The notes under the pieces are model-generated. The model saw nothing but the letters and a program-made list of their open reading frames with translations, did no database searches and was not told where the DNA came from. Source: Turicibacter sp. (lineage in GTDB: Bacteria; Bacillota; Bacilli; MOL361; Turicibacteraceae). From it: a DNA stretch of 38,768 nt. The stretch lies in the NCBI GenBank assembly GCA_030531025.1, contig JAUMTV010000009.1, forward strand, positions 1-38,768. The letters run 5' to 3'. Positions 6,654-15,163 of the stretch are shown here, in pieces. Every line of letters starts with the position of its first letter. Within the stretch, counting starts at the first letter, position 1. Both the position numbers and the translations under genes were made by a program.

Positions 6654-7484
6654 TTAAATAAATGGATTATAAAAGCGTGATCCATTACTAAACGTCATCC
6701 ATAAAAAGATAATCATACAAACAGTCACACTAACAATTGCAATCCAATCACGGACCACAAATGGACGTTCACTATAGAATGTTCGTTTTTTATTTTTTCC
6801 AAATGCACGTAATTCCATCGCATAACTTATCGTTTCGATACGCTCTAGACTAGTAAAGATAAGTGGCAGTAAAATAGCTCCCATATTTTTAAGTCGTTTG
6901 GTTAACTTTTCTTTATGAGATAAATCGATTCCACGCGCTTGCTGAGCCTGTGAAATCTCAATAAAATCATGTTGAATATCAGGAATATAACGCATCGCAA
7001 TTGAAACTGAATAGGCAATTCGATAACTAATACCTAGCTTATTTAAAGAGGCCGCAAATTCACTCGAATTTGTTGTCGCTAAGAAAATTAATCCAATCGG
7101 AATAATCGTTAAATATTTAATCGTCATATTAAACTGATAAAATAATTGCTCTTTTGTTAAAATATAAGGTCCAAATAGCTTGACTAAGTTGTGCTGTGTC
7201 CCATAAATGGAAACACCTTCTAGCGGAGCGAATAAAAAGACGGCTAAATTATTAATTAATAAAAAGACTAAAATGAAATAAAACACAAAAGCAATATCTT
7301 TAAAGTCTAGTTTTGAAATTTTAAAAATGACAAAACTCAAAATTAACATAATCACCAAAACACGGGTGTCATAACTTAACATTGCCGTAATAGACCATAG
7401 TAAAAAACAAATCAATTTCGTACTTCCTGTTAAACGATGAATCGGCGAATCGATATCAATATAAGCTAATAACTTCGTACTCAC
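6654..7484 (-). CDS. ecfT: ECF transporter transmembrane (T) component
   Basis: This 276-aa membrane protein couples the ATPases to a substrate-binding S component in an energy-coupling-factor importer. It has hydrophobic segments near residues 20-100 and 130-150, and the coupling helices with AQQARGID (about 190) and ELRAFG (about 236), matching the paired Ala-Arg-Gly-type motifs of EcfT. The start is GTG at 7484, which shares one base with the TAG stop of the ATPase gene (TAGTG). A ribosome site AGGTGG lies inside the ATPase gene, so translation is probably coupled. It is last in the operon. Confidence 0.9.
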   Translation of the reverse strand: MSTKLLAYIDIDSPIHRLTGSTKLICFLLWSITAMLSYDTRVLVIMLILSFVIFKISKLDFKDIAFVFYFILVFLLINNLAVFLFAPLEGVSIYGTQHNLVKLFGPYILTKEQLFYQFNMTIKYLTIIPIGLIFLATTNSSEFAASLNKLGISYRIAYSVSIAMRYIPDIQHDFIEISQAQQARGIDLSHKEKLTKRLKNMGAILLPLIFTSLERIETISYAMELRAFGKNKKRTFYSERPFVVRDWIAIVSVTVCMIIFLWMTFSNGSRFYNPFI

Positions 7485-9187
7485 TAAGTTCTCACCACCT
7501 TATCACTTGCAATAAATTTACAAACAAAGTCAACTGGAGATAAATCTCCAGTTTTATTAGCTAAATCATATAATGAAGTTTTCTTCAAATGAGCTTTTTC
7601 AATTAACTCATGATTTGTTAAAACATTCCACGTCGAGTCATCGCCAATAACCTCACCATTTGTAATCACTAACGCACGTGTTGTATACTCAAGCATTAAA
7701 TGCATATCATGTGTAATCATTAAAATGGTGATTCCACGTTCATTTAATACCTTTAAAAATTCCATGATTTCGGTATAATGTTTCAAATCTTGTCCCGCTG
7801 TCGGCTCATCTAAAATTAAAATTTCAGGATTTAAAACTAAAATTGCTGCAATCGTCACGCGTTTTTTCTGTCCAAAACTTAAAGCAGAAATCGGCCAATT
7901 TCTAAAAGGATAAAGTCCACAGATTTTTAATGTCTCATGAACGCGACGCGTCACTTCCTCTTCCTCAATTCCACGAACACGTAAGCCGAATGCAACTTCA
8001 TCAAAAATCATTGTTTTTGAAATCATGTGATTTGGATTTTGCATCACTAATCCTATTTTTTCAGCACGCTCTTTAATTGTGTGTGTCGCTAAATCTAGCC
8101 CCCTAAATTCAATTGAACCTGATGTTGGCTTATAAAAACCACTAATAAGTTTCGAAATGGTTGATTTACCAGCACCATTTTTACCAACAATACTTACCAT
8201 TTCGCCTTGATGAATTTTAAATGACATATTTTTGAGAATTGGCTGATTTACCTGATATCCAAATGTGACATCTTTAAATTCTAAGGCTACCTCTTGATTC
8301 TCATATGGCGTTAATCCTTGAGACTCATTAAACCACGTCATGACAGGTTCGATACAAGAAGTAAGATTCATCTCTTCTAACGATTGTGGATTCATGTCCT
8401 CAGTAATTTGACAACCTGCATACTTTAAGGCTGTCACATAAAGAGGCTCACGAATTCCGACTTCTTCAAGTAATGTTGAAGCTAGTAGTTGATTTGGTGT
8501 CACATCAGCAATAATTTCACCTTGATTAACGACAACAATTCGATCAACTTTTTTATATAAAACATCCTCTAAACGATGTTCAATGATAACGATTGTTTTT
8601 CCAGTCTGTTGATGAATGTCATCAATTAATGTCATCGTATGCAACCCAGCAGCTGGATCTAAACTGGCTAATGGTTCATCAAACAATAAAATATCAATCT
8701 CATCAACCATCACACCCGCTAGTGTCACACGTTGCTTTTGTCCACCAGAAAGTTCATGAGGTGAATAAGTTAAATGAGAATCGATATCAACTAATTGAGC
8801 AACTTGATTGACAGTTTCAATCATTTCCTGTTGAGGAGTCACTAAGTTTTCTAATTTAAAGGCGATATCCTCACCCACCGTTAATCCAATAAATTGATCA
8901 TCAGGATTTTGTAAAACAGTCCCGACATAATTTGAACGCTCAAAAATATTTTGCTTTAACGCATCTTGTCCTTTAATTTTAAAAGTGCCAGTCGCAGTCC
9001 CTTTATAAATATTAGGAATCAATCCATTAATACAATGAGCAATGGTACTTTTTCCTGATCCTGATGGCCCAACAATCAGAACTTTTTCTCCTTCATAAAT
9101 CGTTAAATTAATATTTTTAAGGGTTGGGCTTGATTGAACTCGATATTGAAAACTGAAATTTTCGAATTCAATAACTGGGTTTCGCAT
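7484..9187 (-). CDS. ECF transporter double ATPase (fused EcfA1-EcfA2 type)
   Basis: This 567-aa protein holds two ABC ATPase domains in one chain. Domain 1: Walker A GPSGSGKST at about 40, LSGGQKQR at about 148, Walker B LLFDEP. Domain 2: VGKNGAGKST at about 335, LSFGQKKR, ILILDEPTAGQD. The linker (about 230-300) corresponds to the DUF3744-like region of this ATPase type. Both sites look catalytically complete. I choose the ATG at 9187 (MRNPVIEFENF): AAAGG lies 9 bases before it, whereas the in-frame ATG at 9196 directly abuts that site. It has its own extended -10 promoter, separate from the S-component gene upstream. The usual partner is a UPF0397 S component, present here. Confidence 0.9.
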   Translation of the reverse strand: MRNPVIEFENFSFQYRVQSSPTLKNINLTIYEGEKVLIVGPSGSGKSTIAHCINGLIPNIYKGTATGTFKIKGQDALKQNIFERSNYVGTVLQNPDDQFIGLTVGEDIAFKLENLVTPQQEMIETVNQVAQLVDIDSHLTYSPHELSGGQKQRVTLAGVMVDEIDILLFDEPLASLDPAAGLHTMTLIDDIHQQTGKTIVIIEHRLEDVLYKKVDRIVVVNQGEIIADVTPNQLLASTLLEEVGIREPLYVTALKYAGCQITEDMNPQSLEEMNLTSCIEPVMTWFNESQGLTPYENQEVALEFKDVTFGYQVNQPILKNMSFKIHQGEMVSIVGKNGAGKSTISKLISGFYKPTSGSIEFRGLDLATHTIKERAEKIGLVMQNPNHMISKTMIFDEVAFGLRVRGIEEEEVTRRVHETLKICGLYPFRNWPISALSFGQKKRVTIAAILVLNPEILILDEPTAGQDLKHYTEIMEFLKVLNERGITILMITHDMHLMLEYTTRALVITNGEVIGDDSTWNVLTNHELIEKAHLKKTSLYDLANKTGDLSPVDFVCKFIASDKVVRT

Positions 9188-9292
9188 GCTCCTCATCCTT
9201 TCTCTCTTTTATTAAACCGAGATGAACTAAAATCAAATTTATCGCTTTTATAAAACTCATTTTAATTCAGCTCTAAAATAACCAACCTTTAT

Positions 9293-9298
9293 ATTATA
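9293..9298 (-). promoter_or_regulatory. Extended -10 promoter before the ECF ATPase gene
   Basis: On the minus strand ATGTTATAATAT contains TATAAT preceded by TG one base away (extended -10). No good -35 is present. It lies about 105 bases before the ATPase start codon. Confidence 0.5.
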
Positions 9299-9352
9299 AC
9301 ATAATTTTTTGTCGAATATTGTTTACAATATCTTACAAATGTTCCCAAAATA

Positions 9353-9380
9353 AAAGTTGAGGTGTTAATTCCTCAACTTT
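9353..9380 (-). terminator. Terminator between S component and ECF ATPase
   Basis: AAAGTTGAGG and CCTCAACTTT form a 10-bp stem followed on the minus strand by TTTTATTTT. It overlaps the end of the S-component gene. Confidence 0.82.
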
Positions 9381-9933
9381 ACTCTTCCATGATCAAGCTT
9401 CCTTTTTTAGTGCGAGTTTTTGCATAAGCACTGATTAATACTGAACCTAAAATTCCGATAGTCACCATGTTGACACATCCAGCTACAATCCCTTGTAAAT
9501 AAACTTTATCAGCTGGTTCAGCATAAATTAAAATATCTAATGTTGGAGCAATTAAGAACCACCCAACTACATTGGCAACAATTTGTGCAACATTAAATTT
9601 AATTAATTCTTTAACACCAAACTGTCCGTCTTCAATTTTAATACTTTTAGAAATGATTCCGATGACAAGTCCAATCATTGCAGAAGCTATAATCCAACTC
9701 ATCCATGGTGTTCCATAGATTAAAACATCTTTTAAGAAATGACCAATGAATCCCGTCGCTAATCCTGCAACTGGTCCATATAAAAGTGCGATTAAAGCTA
9801 ATACCGCATAAGCTGTTTCTAAGCTTGTATTTGGAATTCCAGTCGGAATGGCAGCAAATCGTGATAATACAACGAAAATTGCCGCTCCAATACCAATCGC
9901 TACGATGGTTTGAATTGAACGATTTTTATTCAT
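9379..9933 (-). CDS. ECF S component, UPF0397 / riboflavin-type family
   Basis: This 184-aa membrane protein has about five or six hydrophobic segments. It is the substrate-capturing part of the ECF importer. The N-terminus [22 protein letters not shown] followed by [15 protein letters not shown] is diagnostic of UPF0397 (PF07155), named by databases as a riboflavin-type S component; the true ligand of many members is unproven. The next two genes supply the ATPase and the T component. The leader is only about 67 bases from the predicted start and shows no FMN or other riboswitch. AAAGGAGA is the ribosome site. Confidence 0.85.
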   Translation of the reverse strand: MNKNRSIQTIVAIGIGAAIFVVLSRFAAIPTGIPNTSLETAYAVLALIALLYGPVAGLATGFIGHFLKDVLIYGTPWMSWIIASAMIGLVIGIISKSIKIEDGQFGVKELIKFNVAQIVANVVGWFLIAPTLDILIYAEPADKVYLQGIVAGCVNMVTIGILGSVLISAYAKTRTKKGSLIMEE

Positions 9934-10006
9934 CTTATTGTCTCCTTTATCCTTTTAATCGACATTTTCAAATTCCGATATTCTTCTTGTGTTTTGTCTA
10001 ATATTT

Positions 10007-10035
10007 AGTATATATGTAGTATTTCCTCCTGTCAA
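10007..10035 (-). promoter_or_regulatory. Sigma-A promoter of the S-component gene
   Basis: On the minus strand TTGACA (10035-10030), a 17-base spacer and TATACT (10012-10007). This is a near-consensus promoter with a leader of about 67 bases. Confidence 0.75.
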
Positions 10036-10257
10036 CTGACATAACACGCAACCTTATAAATGTTACTCTTAACAAACTGACCATAGAAGTAATGAAACTG
10101 GTTGATACTACACCGACCTGATTTCTCCCTATAGGAAAGTCATCTTACTTTAAATTTATGCCAATCTATTACTCCATATAAATAACTATTCAGCATAAAG
10201 GTATTTACTTAGTAAAGACTCATTCATTCGATAAAAATTATAGCTATCCGAAACAAA
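10036..10257. other. Unassigned part of the 9934-10278 gap
   Basis: Between the S-component promoter and the terminator of the next gene I see no ORF, riboswitch or strong stem. A short CTCCCTATAGGAAAG stretch near 10127-10141 vaguely resembles the right half of the hairpin repeats but is too weak to call. Confidence 0.3.
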
Positions 10258-10280
10258 AAACACTGCAATTGGCAGTGTTT
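10258..10280 (-). terminator. Terminator of the HI0933-type gene
   Basis: AAACACTGC and GCAGTGTTT (9-bp stem, loop AATTG) with a following T-run on the minus strand. It overlaps the stop codon of the gene. Confidence 0.88.
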
Positions 10281-11505
10281 ATGTTGTTTCATTAATGGCT
10301 TTTGAAGCAATGTATGCCATGGACATCGCTGCTTGAATATTATATCCACCTGTATCTCCATCAATATCTAAAACTTCTCCAATGAAGTAAAGGTTACTTA
10401 TTTTTTTTGATTCCATGGTTTTTTGCTTAATGTCTTTTAAAGAAACTCCACCCGTCGTTACCATAGCTACATGATAACCGCCAAGTTCTTTCACTTCCAT
10501 CTCATATTCTGTTAAAGTGGTTAACAACTTTTGACGAGTAACTTTATTGAGTTCAGCACACTTTAAATTTTCATCAATTCCACATAGCTCTAATAGCTTA
10601 TCGGCAAATCGTTTCGTGAGATTTAACTCACGAACCATTGATTTCACAAGTGTCTTTCCACCATTATTTAATTTTTTCGTTAATTGACTTCTAAACTCAT
10701 CAATGGACTCAGCACCAACAAAATTACACTTAATCACATCACCCGATTGCATATAACGTGAGTTATTTATAATCCCAGGTCCTGATACACCAGTATGCGT
10801 TAATAAGAAATCCCCTTGATAAGCTCCAATTTTTTTCCCTCCACGCCATAGCGTATAAGATAACTCTTCAAATGATGTTCCTGACATATCAGATAGTTCA
10901 TAATTCTTAATTTTTAATGGAGTTAACGCTGGCTTTGTTGGTACAATTTTATGTCCAAGCGTTTTTGCCCACACAAGTCCATCACCTGTTGATCCAGTGT
11001 GCGGGTAACTTAAACCACCGGTTGCAACCACCACAACTGGGCTTTCAAACGTTCCTTTTGCTGTCTGTAAATGGAATAAATCCTCTTCTTTTACTAATGA
11101 TTCAACCGCTGATTCATAATGAATCTCAATCGAACGTCGTCGACACTCTTCTAGTAATACATTTAATACATCTTGAGATTTTAACGATTTTGGAAATACT
11201 TTTCCCTTCTCAGTTGTTATAAATTCTAATCCACGTTTTCTAAAGAAATTTAATAAATCTTCATTTTGAAAAGACAATAGGGCATGTTTTAAAAACTTTG
11301 CATTTGCACCATAACACGTTAAAAAATGATGAATATCCCCTGCCTGAGTAATATTACACTTTCCTGCACCTGCCATTAATAACTTACGACCACACGATTT
11401 ATTTTTTTCTATCAGGGCAATGCGCTGTTTTTTATTTGCACACATGATAGCAGCAAATAACCCAGCTGGACCACCACCAATAATAATCACATCATATTTT
11501 TTCAA
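10279..11505 (-). CDS. HI0933-family FAD/NAD(P)-dependent flavoprotein (YtfP/BaiN type)
   Basis: This 408-aa soluble flavoprotein binds FAD through an N-terminal Rossmann motif (IIIGGGPAGLFAAIMCA, about 6-22), followed by the family hallmark GRKLLMAGAGKCNIT (about 39-53). ATGGLSYPHTGSTGDG lies mid-chain and a C-terminal GEVLDIDGDTGGYNIQAA (about 376-393) closes the FAD site. It belongs with B. subtilis YtfP and E. coli YhiN; the substrate is not firmly known. The start is TTG at 11505 with a clear GGAGG 8 bases upstream; no better ATG is near. The gene stands alone with its own terminator. Confidence 0.88.
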   Translation of the reverse strand: MKKYDVIIIGGGPAGLFAAIMCANKKQRIALIEKNKSCGRKLLMAGAGKCNITQAGDIHHFLTCYGANAKFLKHALLSFQNEDLLNFFRKRGLEFITTEKGKVFPKSLKSQDVLNVLLEECRRRSIEIHYESAVESLVKEEDLFHLQTAKGTFESPVVVVATGGLSYPHTGSTGDGLVWAKTLGHKIVPTKPALTPLKIKNYELSDMSGTSFEELSYTLWRGGKKIGAYQGDFLLTHTGVSGPGIINNSRYMQSGDVIKCNFVGAESIDEFRSQLTKKLNNGGKTLVKSMVRELNLTKRFADKLLELCGIDENLKCAELNKVTRQKLLTTLTEYEMEVKELGGYHVAMVTTGGVSLKDIKQKTMESKKISNLYFIGEVLDIDGDTGGYNIQAAMSMAYIASKAINETT

Positions 11506-11643
11506 ATGTCAATCCTCCGACTTTTATGACCTCATCTAATTAGATAGTCATATCCTCTTGCTCTTTTGCCTTCTTAGTTTATCACTCTTCCCTCGTGTCT
11601 GCAAGAACGACTCATCGAAAAAAACTGGTAATGATCACTAGGT

Positions 11644-12267
11644 TTAAAAGAAAATACTTTTAAGTTCTTGACAAACTCGATTCATAAATTCTTTAATCTC
11701 GAGTTCTGATAAGACCTGTAACTGTTGAACACCCTTTTCTTCCGTTACCTTGGTTAAATCAGCGCACAACACTTTTTCCTTCCACGCTGTAATTTCATGT
11801 TCAGTTAACAAGGGTTGAGCGGCTATAGACATCGGACCACTTAATAAAGCTCTAACTTCTTGTGTCCAAGTTGCCCTAAGAAGAACTTGCTCATCTATTA
11901 TACTCATATCCATATAATAAAACGAATATAGTTGTGTTCGAGTCAGTCTTTCTTTTTCTCGATGAAAATATGGAGCATAAATTTGGTCTCGCCATAAATA
12001 ATCCGTATAGATATGAATGAGATATCCTAATAAAAAGCATTTAGAGTTAGTTGAAATGACCTGATGTGCCGTTAAAATGGCTTGCTCATAGCTTTGATCT
12101 GCTTCATGATAAAAGTGGGTAGCAGCTTTATCTTCCCATGTTTGTCCCTCTCTCATGTGAATTGCATCCGGACTAATCACGCCTAAAACAAGCTCCGAAT
12201 TTAATGGTTGCTGTAACTCCTCATATAATCGAAATAAAATTTCTAAGTGTAAAATCGGTGATGGCAT
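11644..12267 (-). CDS. Zinc-dependent phospholipase C-like protein
   Basis: This 207-aa protein has the fold markers of the Zn-dependent phospholipase C-like family: N-terminal MPSPILHLEI, then GVISPDAIH (about 29-37), ATHFYHE (about 49-55) and LLGYLIHIYTDYLWR (about 79-93). These His and Asp residues are the usual metal ligands. There is no signal peptide, so it acts inside the cell or is not a classical lipase; most such small members are uncharacterised. Ribosome site AGGTG. It starts 15 bases after the stop of the 349-aa gene at 12283-13332, so the two form an operon. Confidence 0.65.
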   Translation of the reverse strand: MPSPILHLEILFRLYEELQQPLNSELVLGVISPDAIHMREGQTWEDKAATHFYHEADQSYEQAILTAHQVISTNSKCFLLGYLIHIYTDYLWRDQIYAPYFHREKERLTRTQLYSFYYMDMSIIDEQVLLRATWTQEVRALLSGPMSIAAQPLLTEHEITAWKEKVLCADLTKVTEEKGVQQLQVLSELEIKEFMNRVCQELKSIFF

Positions 12268-12282
12268 TGATCACGCACCTTC

Positions 12283-13332
12283 TTATCCTTGTTGTTTTAA
12301 AATAGAGATTAAACGTTGCTCAAACGAGTCTAATTCAACGGCTTGAACAACGTTTAATAAATAATCCTCAATTTGTTGTCCTTGGGGTTTTGGGAAGCTG
12401 TTCATATAGTCATAAAATAAGACAGCTGGTTTACACGTCCCAAATTCATAACGCCCTAGATACTCATAGGGTTGTGGTAACACCTCTAGATGAGAACAAA
12501 TTGAAGTAATAAATGCTAATTTCACATTAAAATCAAGATATTCAAGTAATGAGCTATACGTTGATTTCACTTCTTTATACGTCATCATAAGCTCTTTATT
12601 TTTCTTTAATGAACGATAGAATGGTTTTAATGCATGTTCAATTGAGAGTGTGTTGAATAATTGCTCAACCAATGAATGAATAAACATTTTTGACTCTAAC
12701 TGAAGTGAACTAATCAAATGCTCATTGACACGTGAAACTGAATGATTGAGATTAAAGCTTAATAAATAAACCTTTTGGTCAGTTAAATAGGCTTCAGCTA
12801 GCTGCTCATTAATCATTTCGATTAACACATTCGTCCCTATTTCTTTTTCATATTGCTTAATTCTATGATTAATTTGTGGTAAACGTTCTTTTAACCAGAA
12901 TACTTTAAAATTTACTTTTTCTAATTCCGCTACAATTTTAGCTAAAGAGTTGATCAGTAATTCTGCATTACGTTTGATAAATTTTTTATATTCTTTAGTT
13001 GCCGTTTGATAATCAGCTGATTTTTTATACATAGAAATTAAAAACTTTGGACTTCCTAGTAATTCTGTTATTTGAAAGTTTTCAAAATCCGGGTCAGCTA
13101 AAACTAATGGAAAGACAAGAGAAGTTAGTGTCTCTTCTTTAGGAATTAACTTCTGGATACGTTTAATCTCATTCCTAGCGTCTTGTGTCAAACATTCCTC
13201 AAAATGATACATTACTCGATCGTCGTCACTCGTCGTTGGAATAATTGCATCAGAGCATAAAAGCTCTAAAAAGCAGAGCATATCTAGTAGATACGATGGT
13301 AGAAATTCTAATGTCTTTTTCTGTTCATTCAT
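12283..13332 (-). CDS. Uncharacterised 349-aa protein
   Basis: I do not recognise this protein. It is largely alpha-helical and rich in Leu, Glu and Lys, with no signal peptide and no clear membrane segment. There is a possible coiled region at about 135-170 (charged, with KEYKKFIKRNAELLINSLAK). No HExxH, Walker or HTH motif is visible. Ribosome site AGGGGGA is 8 bases before the ATG. It is followed after 15 bases by the phospholipase C-like gene, so the two probably act together. No promoter could be assigned with confidence. Confidence 0.7.
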   Translation of the reverse strand: MNEQKKTLEFLPSYLLDMLCFLELLCSDAIIPTTSDDDRVMYHFEECLTQDARNEIKRIQKLIPKEETLTSLVFPLVLADPDFENFQITELLGSPKFLISMYKKSADYQTATKEYKKFIKRNAELLINSLAKIVAELEKVNFKVFWLKERLPQINHRIKQYEKEIGTNVLIEMINEQLAEAYLTDQKVYLLSFNLNHSVSRVNEHLISSLQLESKMFIHSLVEQLFNTLSIEHALKPFYRSLKKNKELMMTYKEVKSTYSSLLEYLDFNVKLAFITSICSHLEVLPQPYEYLGRYEFGTCKPAVLFYDYMNSFPKPQGQQIEDYLLNVVQAVELDSFEQRLISILKQQG

Positions 13333-13414
13333 GAAGCAATCCCCCTGAAACCAATATCATTTTAATCCTATTGTATCATAGGAAATAATAAGAAGATATT
13401 CCTTTTTTTATTCC

Positions 13415-13854
13415 CTATGATACAAAAACAAAAGAACCCAGCCTTAATAAGGCTTGATTGGACAAAACAACTGATTGATATTGTCCTTTCAAAAAAACAG
13501 TTACTCCAACTAATCCACCAATTATTGTAGCGGCTGGAACCTTAAGTTCTAAATAACTGTATTTGAGTAAATTGTTATCTGTTAGAATTTGATTACATAC
13601 GCTTCTACCAATTGATAAGTTTATTGGTGTGACTTGAAATTCAGGGATTACCTAACAAACCAGTCATTTTAATATGCACAGCGTAGAACTAGTCAAAGAA
13701 TCTTGAAATCTCTGTCGCACCAGTATTAAACATACATAGGAATCCAAGTAAACTAAATGTAACAGTGATTAAAATTAATCATATAACTTTCAACCCCATA
13801 CACGACTGACCCAATCAAAGGAATCAACAACAAGATTAAGATGCTTAGACGCAT
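13415..13854 (-). pseudogene. Decayed membrane-protein gene
   Basis: Three minus-strand fragments in shifting frames make up one lost gene. First, from ATG 13854 (AGAGG upstream): MRLSILILLLIPLIGSVVYG, a classic N-terminal membrane segment. Second, after a shift: ITVTFSLLGFLCMFNTGATE. Third, from about 13642 to 13417, a 75-codon open stretch containing QILTDNNLLKYSYLELKVPA and IIGGLVGVTVFLKG. Stops and frameshifts separate them. The protein looks like a multi-pass transporter or permease, but I could not name the family. A small AGCCTT/AAGGCT hairpin at 13440-13454 lies near the end. Confidence 0.5.
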
Positions 13855-13885
13855 TTGCTTTGGCCTCTGTAGTTTCTAGCAGTAG

Positions 13886-13930
13886 AATCCCTGTCCTACG
13901 AAGCAGGTATCCTCCTTTGGTGGGCTAAAT
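13886..13930 (+). repeat. Possible divergent copy D of the hairpin repeat
   Basis: CCTAC-GAA-GCAGG (one mismatch) followed by TATCCTCCTTTGGTGGGCTAAAT aligns with the right half of copies B1 and C: the segment after the GAA hairpin matches copy C at about 17 of 22 positions. The left GGTCACCT end is not preserved. It lies just upstream of the decayed membrane-protein gene. Confidence 0.4.
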
Positions 13931-14068
13931 TAAGAATTCTTATGATTCAAAATCTCACTCGACCTAAAAGAAAAATCCTAGAAGCTTAGACACTAGGATT
14001 TCAATTCATTTATTCATTGTAAACAGGTTACACTTTAATCACCAACACTATCTAACAAAGATTCAAAA

Positions 14069-14102
14069 AAAATCCCTAAAAACAATCTGTTTTAGGGATT
14101 TT
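14069..14102 (-). terminator. Terminator after potD
   Basis: AAAATCCCTAAAA pairs with TTTTAGGGATTTT (13 bp) and is followed on the minus strand by a long T-run. It closes the potABCD operon. Confidence 0.9.
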
Positions 14103-14106
14103 AAAT

Positions 14107-15156
14107 TTATCGTTTAGAGGCAGCTAATACTTGTGTCCAAATATCGTCATACTCTTTAATGAATTCTCCTGGATCACGGAAGGTCTCCATCGGTAAAGAA
14201 TCTAATAACTCTTGTGATGGGCTATACGCTTCATTTTGCGTCCATTCATCTTCAGACACAATGGCTAACGTTTCTGTATTTGGTGTTGAATACATCACAT
14301 ATTCTGTATTCATTAATGCAATTTCTGGACGTTGCATAAAGTTAATAAATTCATGAGCTAACTCAACATTTTGAGCAGTTGATGGAATGACCATTGAATC
14401 TACCCAAATATTTGATCCTTCTTTAGGAATGACATATTCCATATTTTCATTCTCATCCATAATATAAGTGGCATCACCTGAATAAACAACAGCTAATGCT
14501 GCATTACCTGCAATCATATTATCAATGACTTGATCTGTTACATAAGCATAGACTAATGGACGTTGTTCAATTAAAAGTTGTTTTGCCTCTTCTAATTCTT
14601 CAACATTTCGTGTATTCATTGAGTAACCTAATAATTTTAACGCGACCATTAATGAATCACGTTGACTATCATACATGAAGATATTTCCTTTATATTTTTC
14701 GTTCCATAAAATAGACCAAGAATCAACTGGTTCTTCTACCACTGTTGTATCATATAAAATCCCAACCGTTCCCCAGAAGTATGGAACCGTATATAAATTT
14801 TCAGGATCATAAGGTAAATATTTATATTCATCACTGATATATTTAAAGTTAGGAATTTTACTGTAATCTAAAGGAAGCACTAATCCTTCTTTGATCATTT
14901 TTTCAACCATATAATCTGAAGGGAACGCTACATCGTAATTTGTTCCCCCTGCTTTTATTTTTTGATACATCGTTTCATTTGAATCGTATAATTCATAAAC
15001 GACTTTACAATTAAACTCTTCTTCAAAGATCTTTAAGACTTCTCGATCGATATACTCACCCACATTATAAACATACAATCTTTGTCGAGTATCACCCGAG
15101 CAAGCTGTTAAAAGTAAGATAACTGAGGCGACAAGCATCATCATTAGTTTTTTCAT
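14107..15156 (-). CDS. potD: Spermidine/putrescine ABC transporter, binding lipoprotein PotD
   Basis: This 349-aa extracytoplasmic lipoprotein captures polyamines for PotABC. The lipoprotein signal is clear: MKKLMMMLVASVILLLTAC with the lipidated Cys at 19. The mature part begins with the typical LYVYNVGEYIDREVLKIFE stretch, and NYDVAFPSDYMVEKMI, YFWGTVGILYD and PSTAQNVELAHEFINFM are family landmarks. It is last of four cotranscribed genes, 7 bases after potC, with GGAGG as ribosome site, and is followed by a strong terminator. The choice between spermidine and putrescine cannot be made from the sequence alone. Confidence 0.93.
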   Translation of the reverse strand: MKKLMMMLVASVILLLTACSGDTRQRLYVYNVGEYIDREVLKIFEEEFNCKVVYELYDSNETMYQKIKAGGTNYDVAFPSDYMVEKMIKEGLVLPLDYSKIPNFKYISDEYKYLPYDPENLYTVPYFWGTVGILYDTTVVEEPVDSWSILWNEKYKGNIFMYDSQRDSLMVALKLLGYSMNTRNVEELEEAKQLLIEQRPLVYAYVTDQVIDNMIAGNAALAVVYSGDATYIMDENENMEYVIPKEGSNIWVDSMVIPSTAQNVELAHEFINFMQRPEIALMNTEYVMYSTPNTETLAIVSEDEWTQNEAYSPSQELLDSLPMETFRDPGEFIKEYDDIWTQVLAASKR

Positions 15157-15163
15157 AAGATGA

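Larger units (their letters stand above)
13333..14068. other. Long gap with pseudogene, possible repeat and hairpins
   Basis: This gap contains the decayed membrane-protein gene (13415-13854), a divergent copy of the hairpin repeat (about 13886-13930) and a further hairpin AAATCCTAG/CTAGGATTT at 13973-14001, which may act as a second terminator beyond potD. No intact gene is present. Confidence 0.5.

Noticed and set aside
10036..10257. FMN or other riboswitch before the riboflavin-type S component
   Set aside because: A near-consensus promoter sits downstream of this stretch, and no conserved aptamer core was seen on the minus strand.
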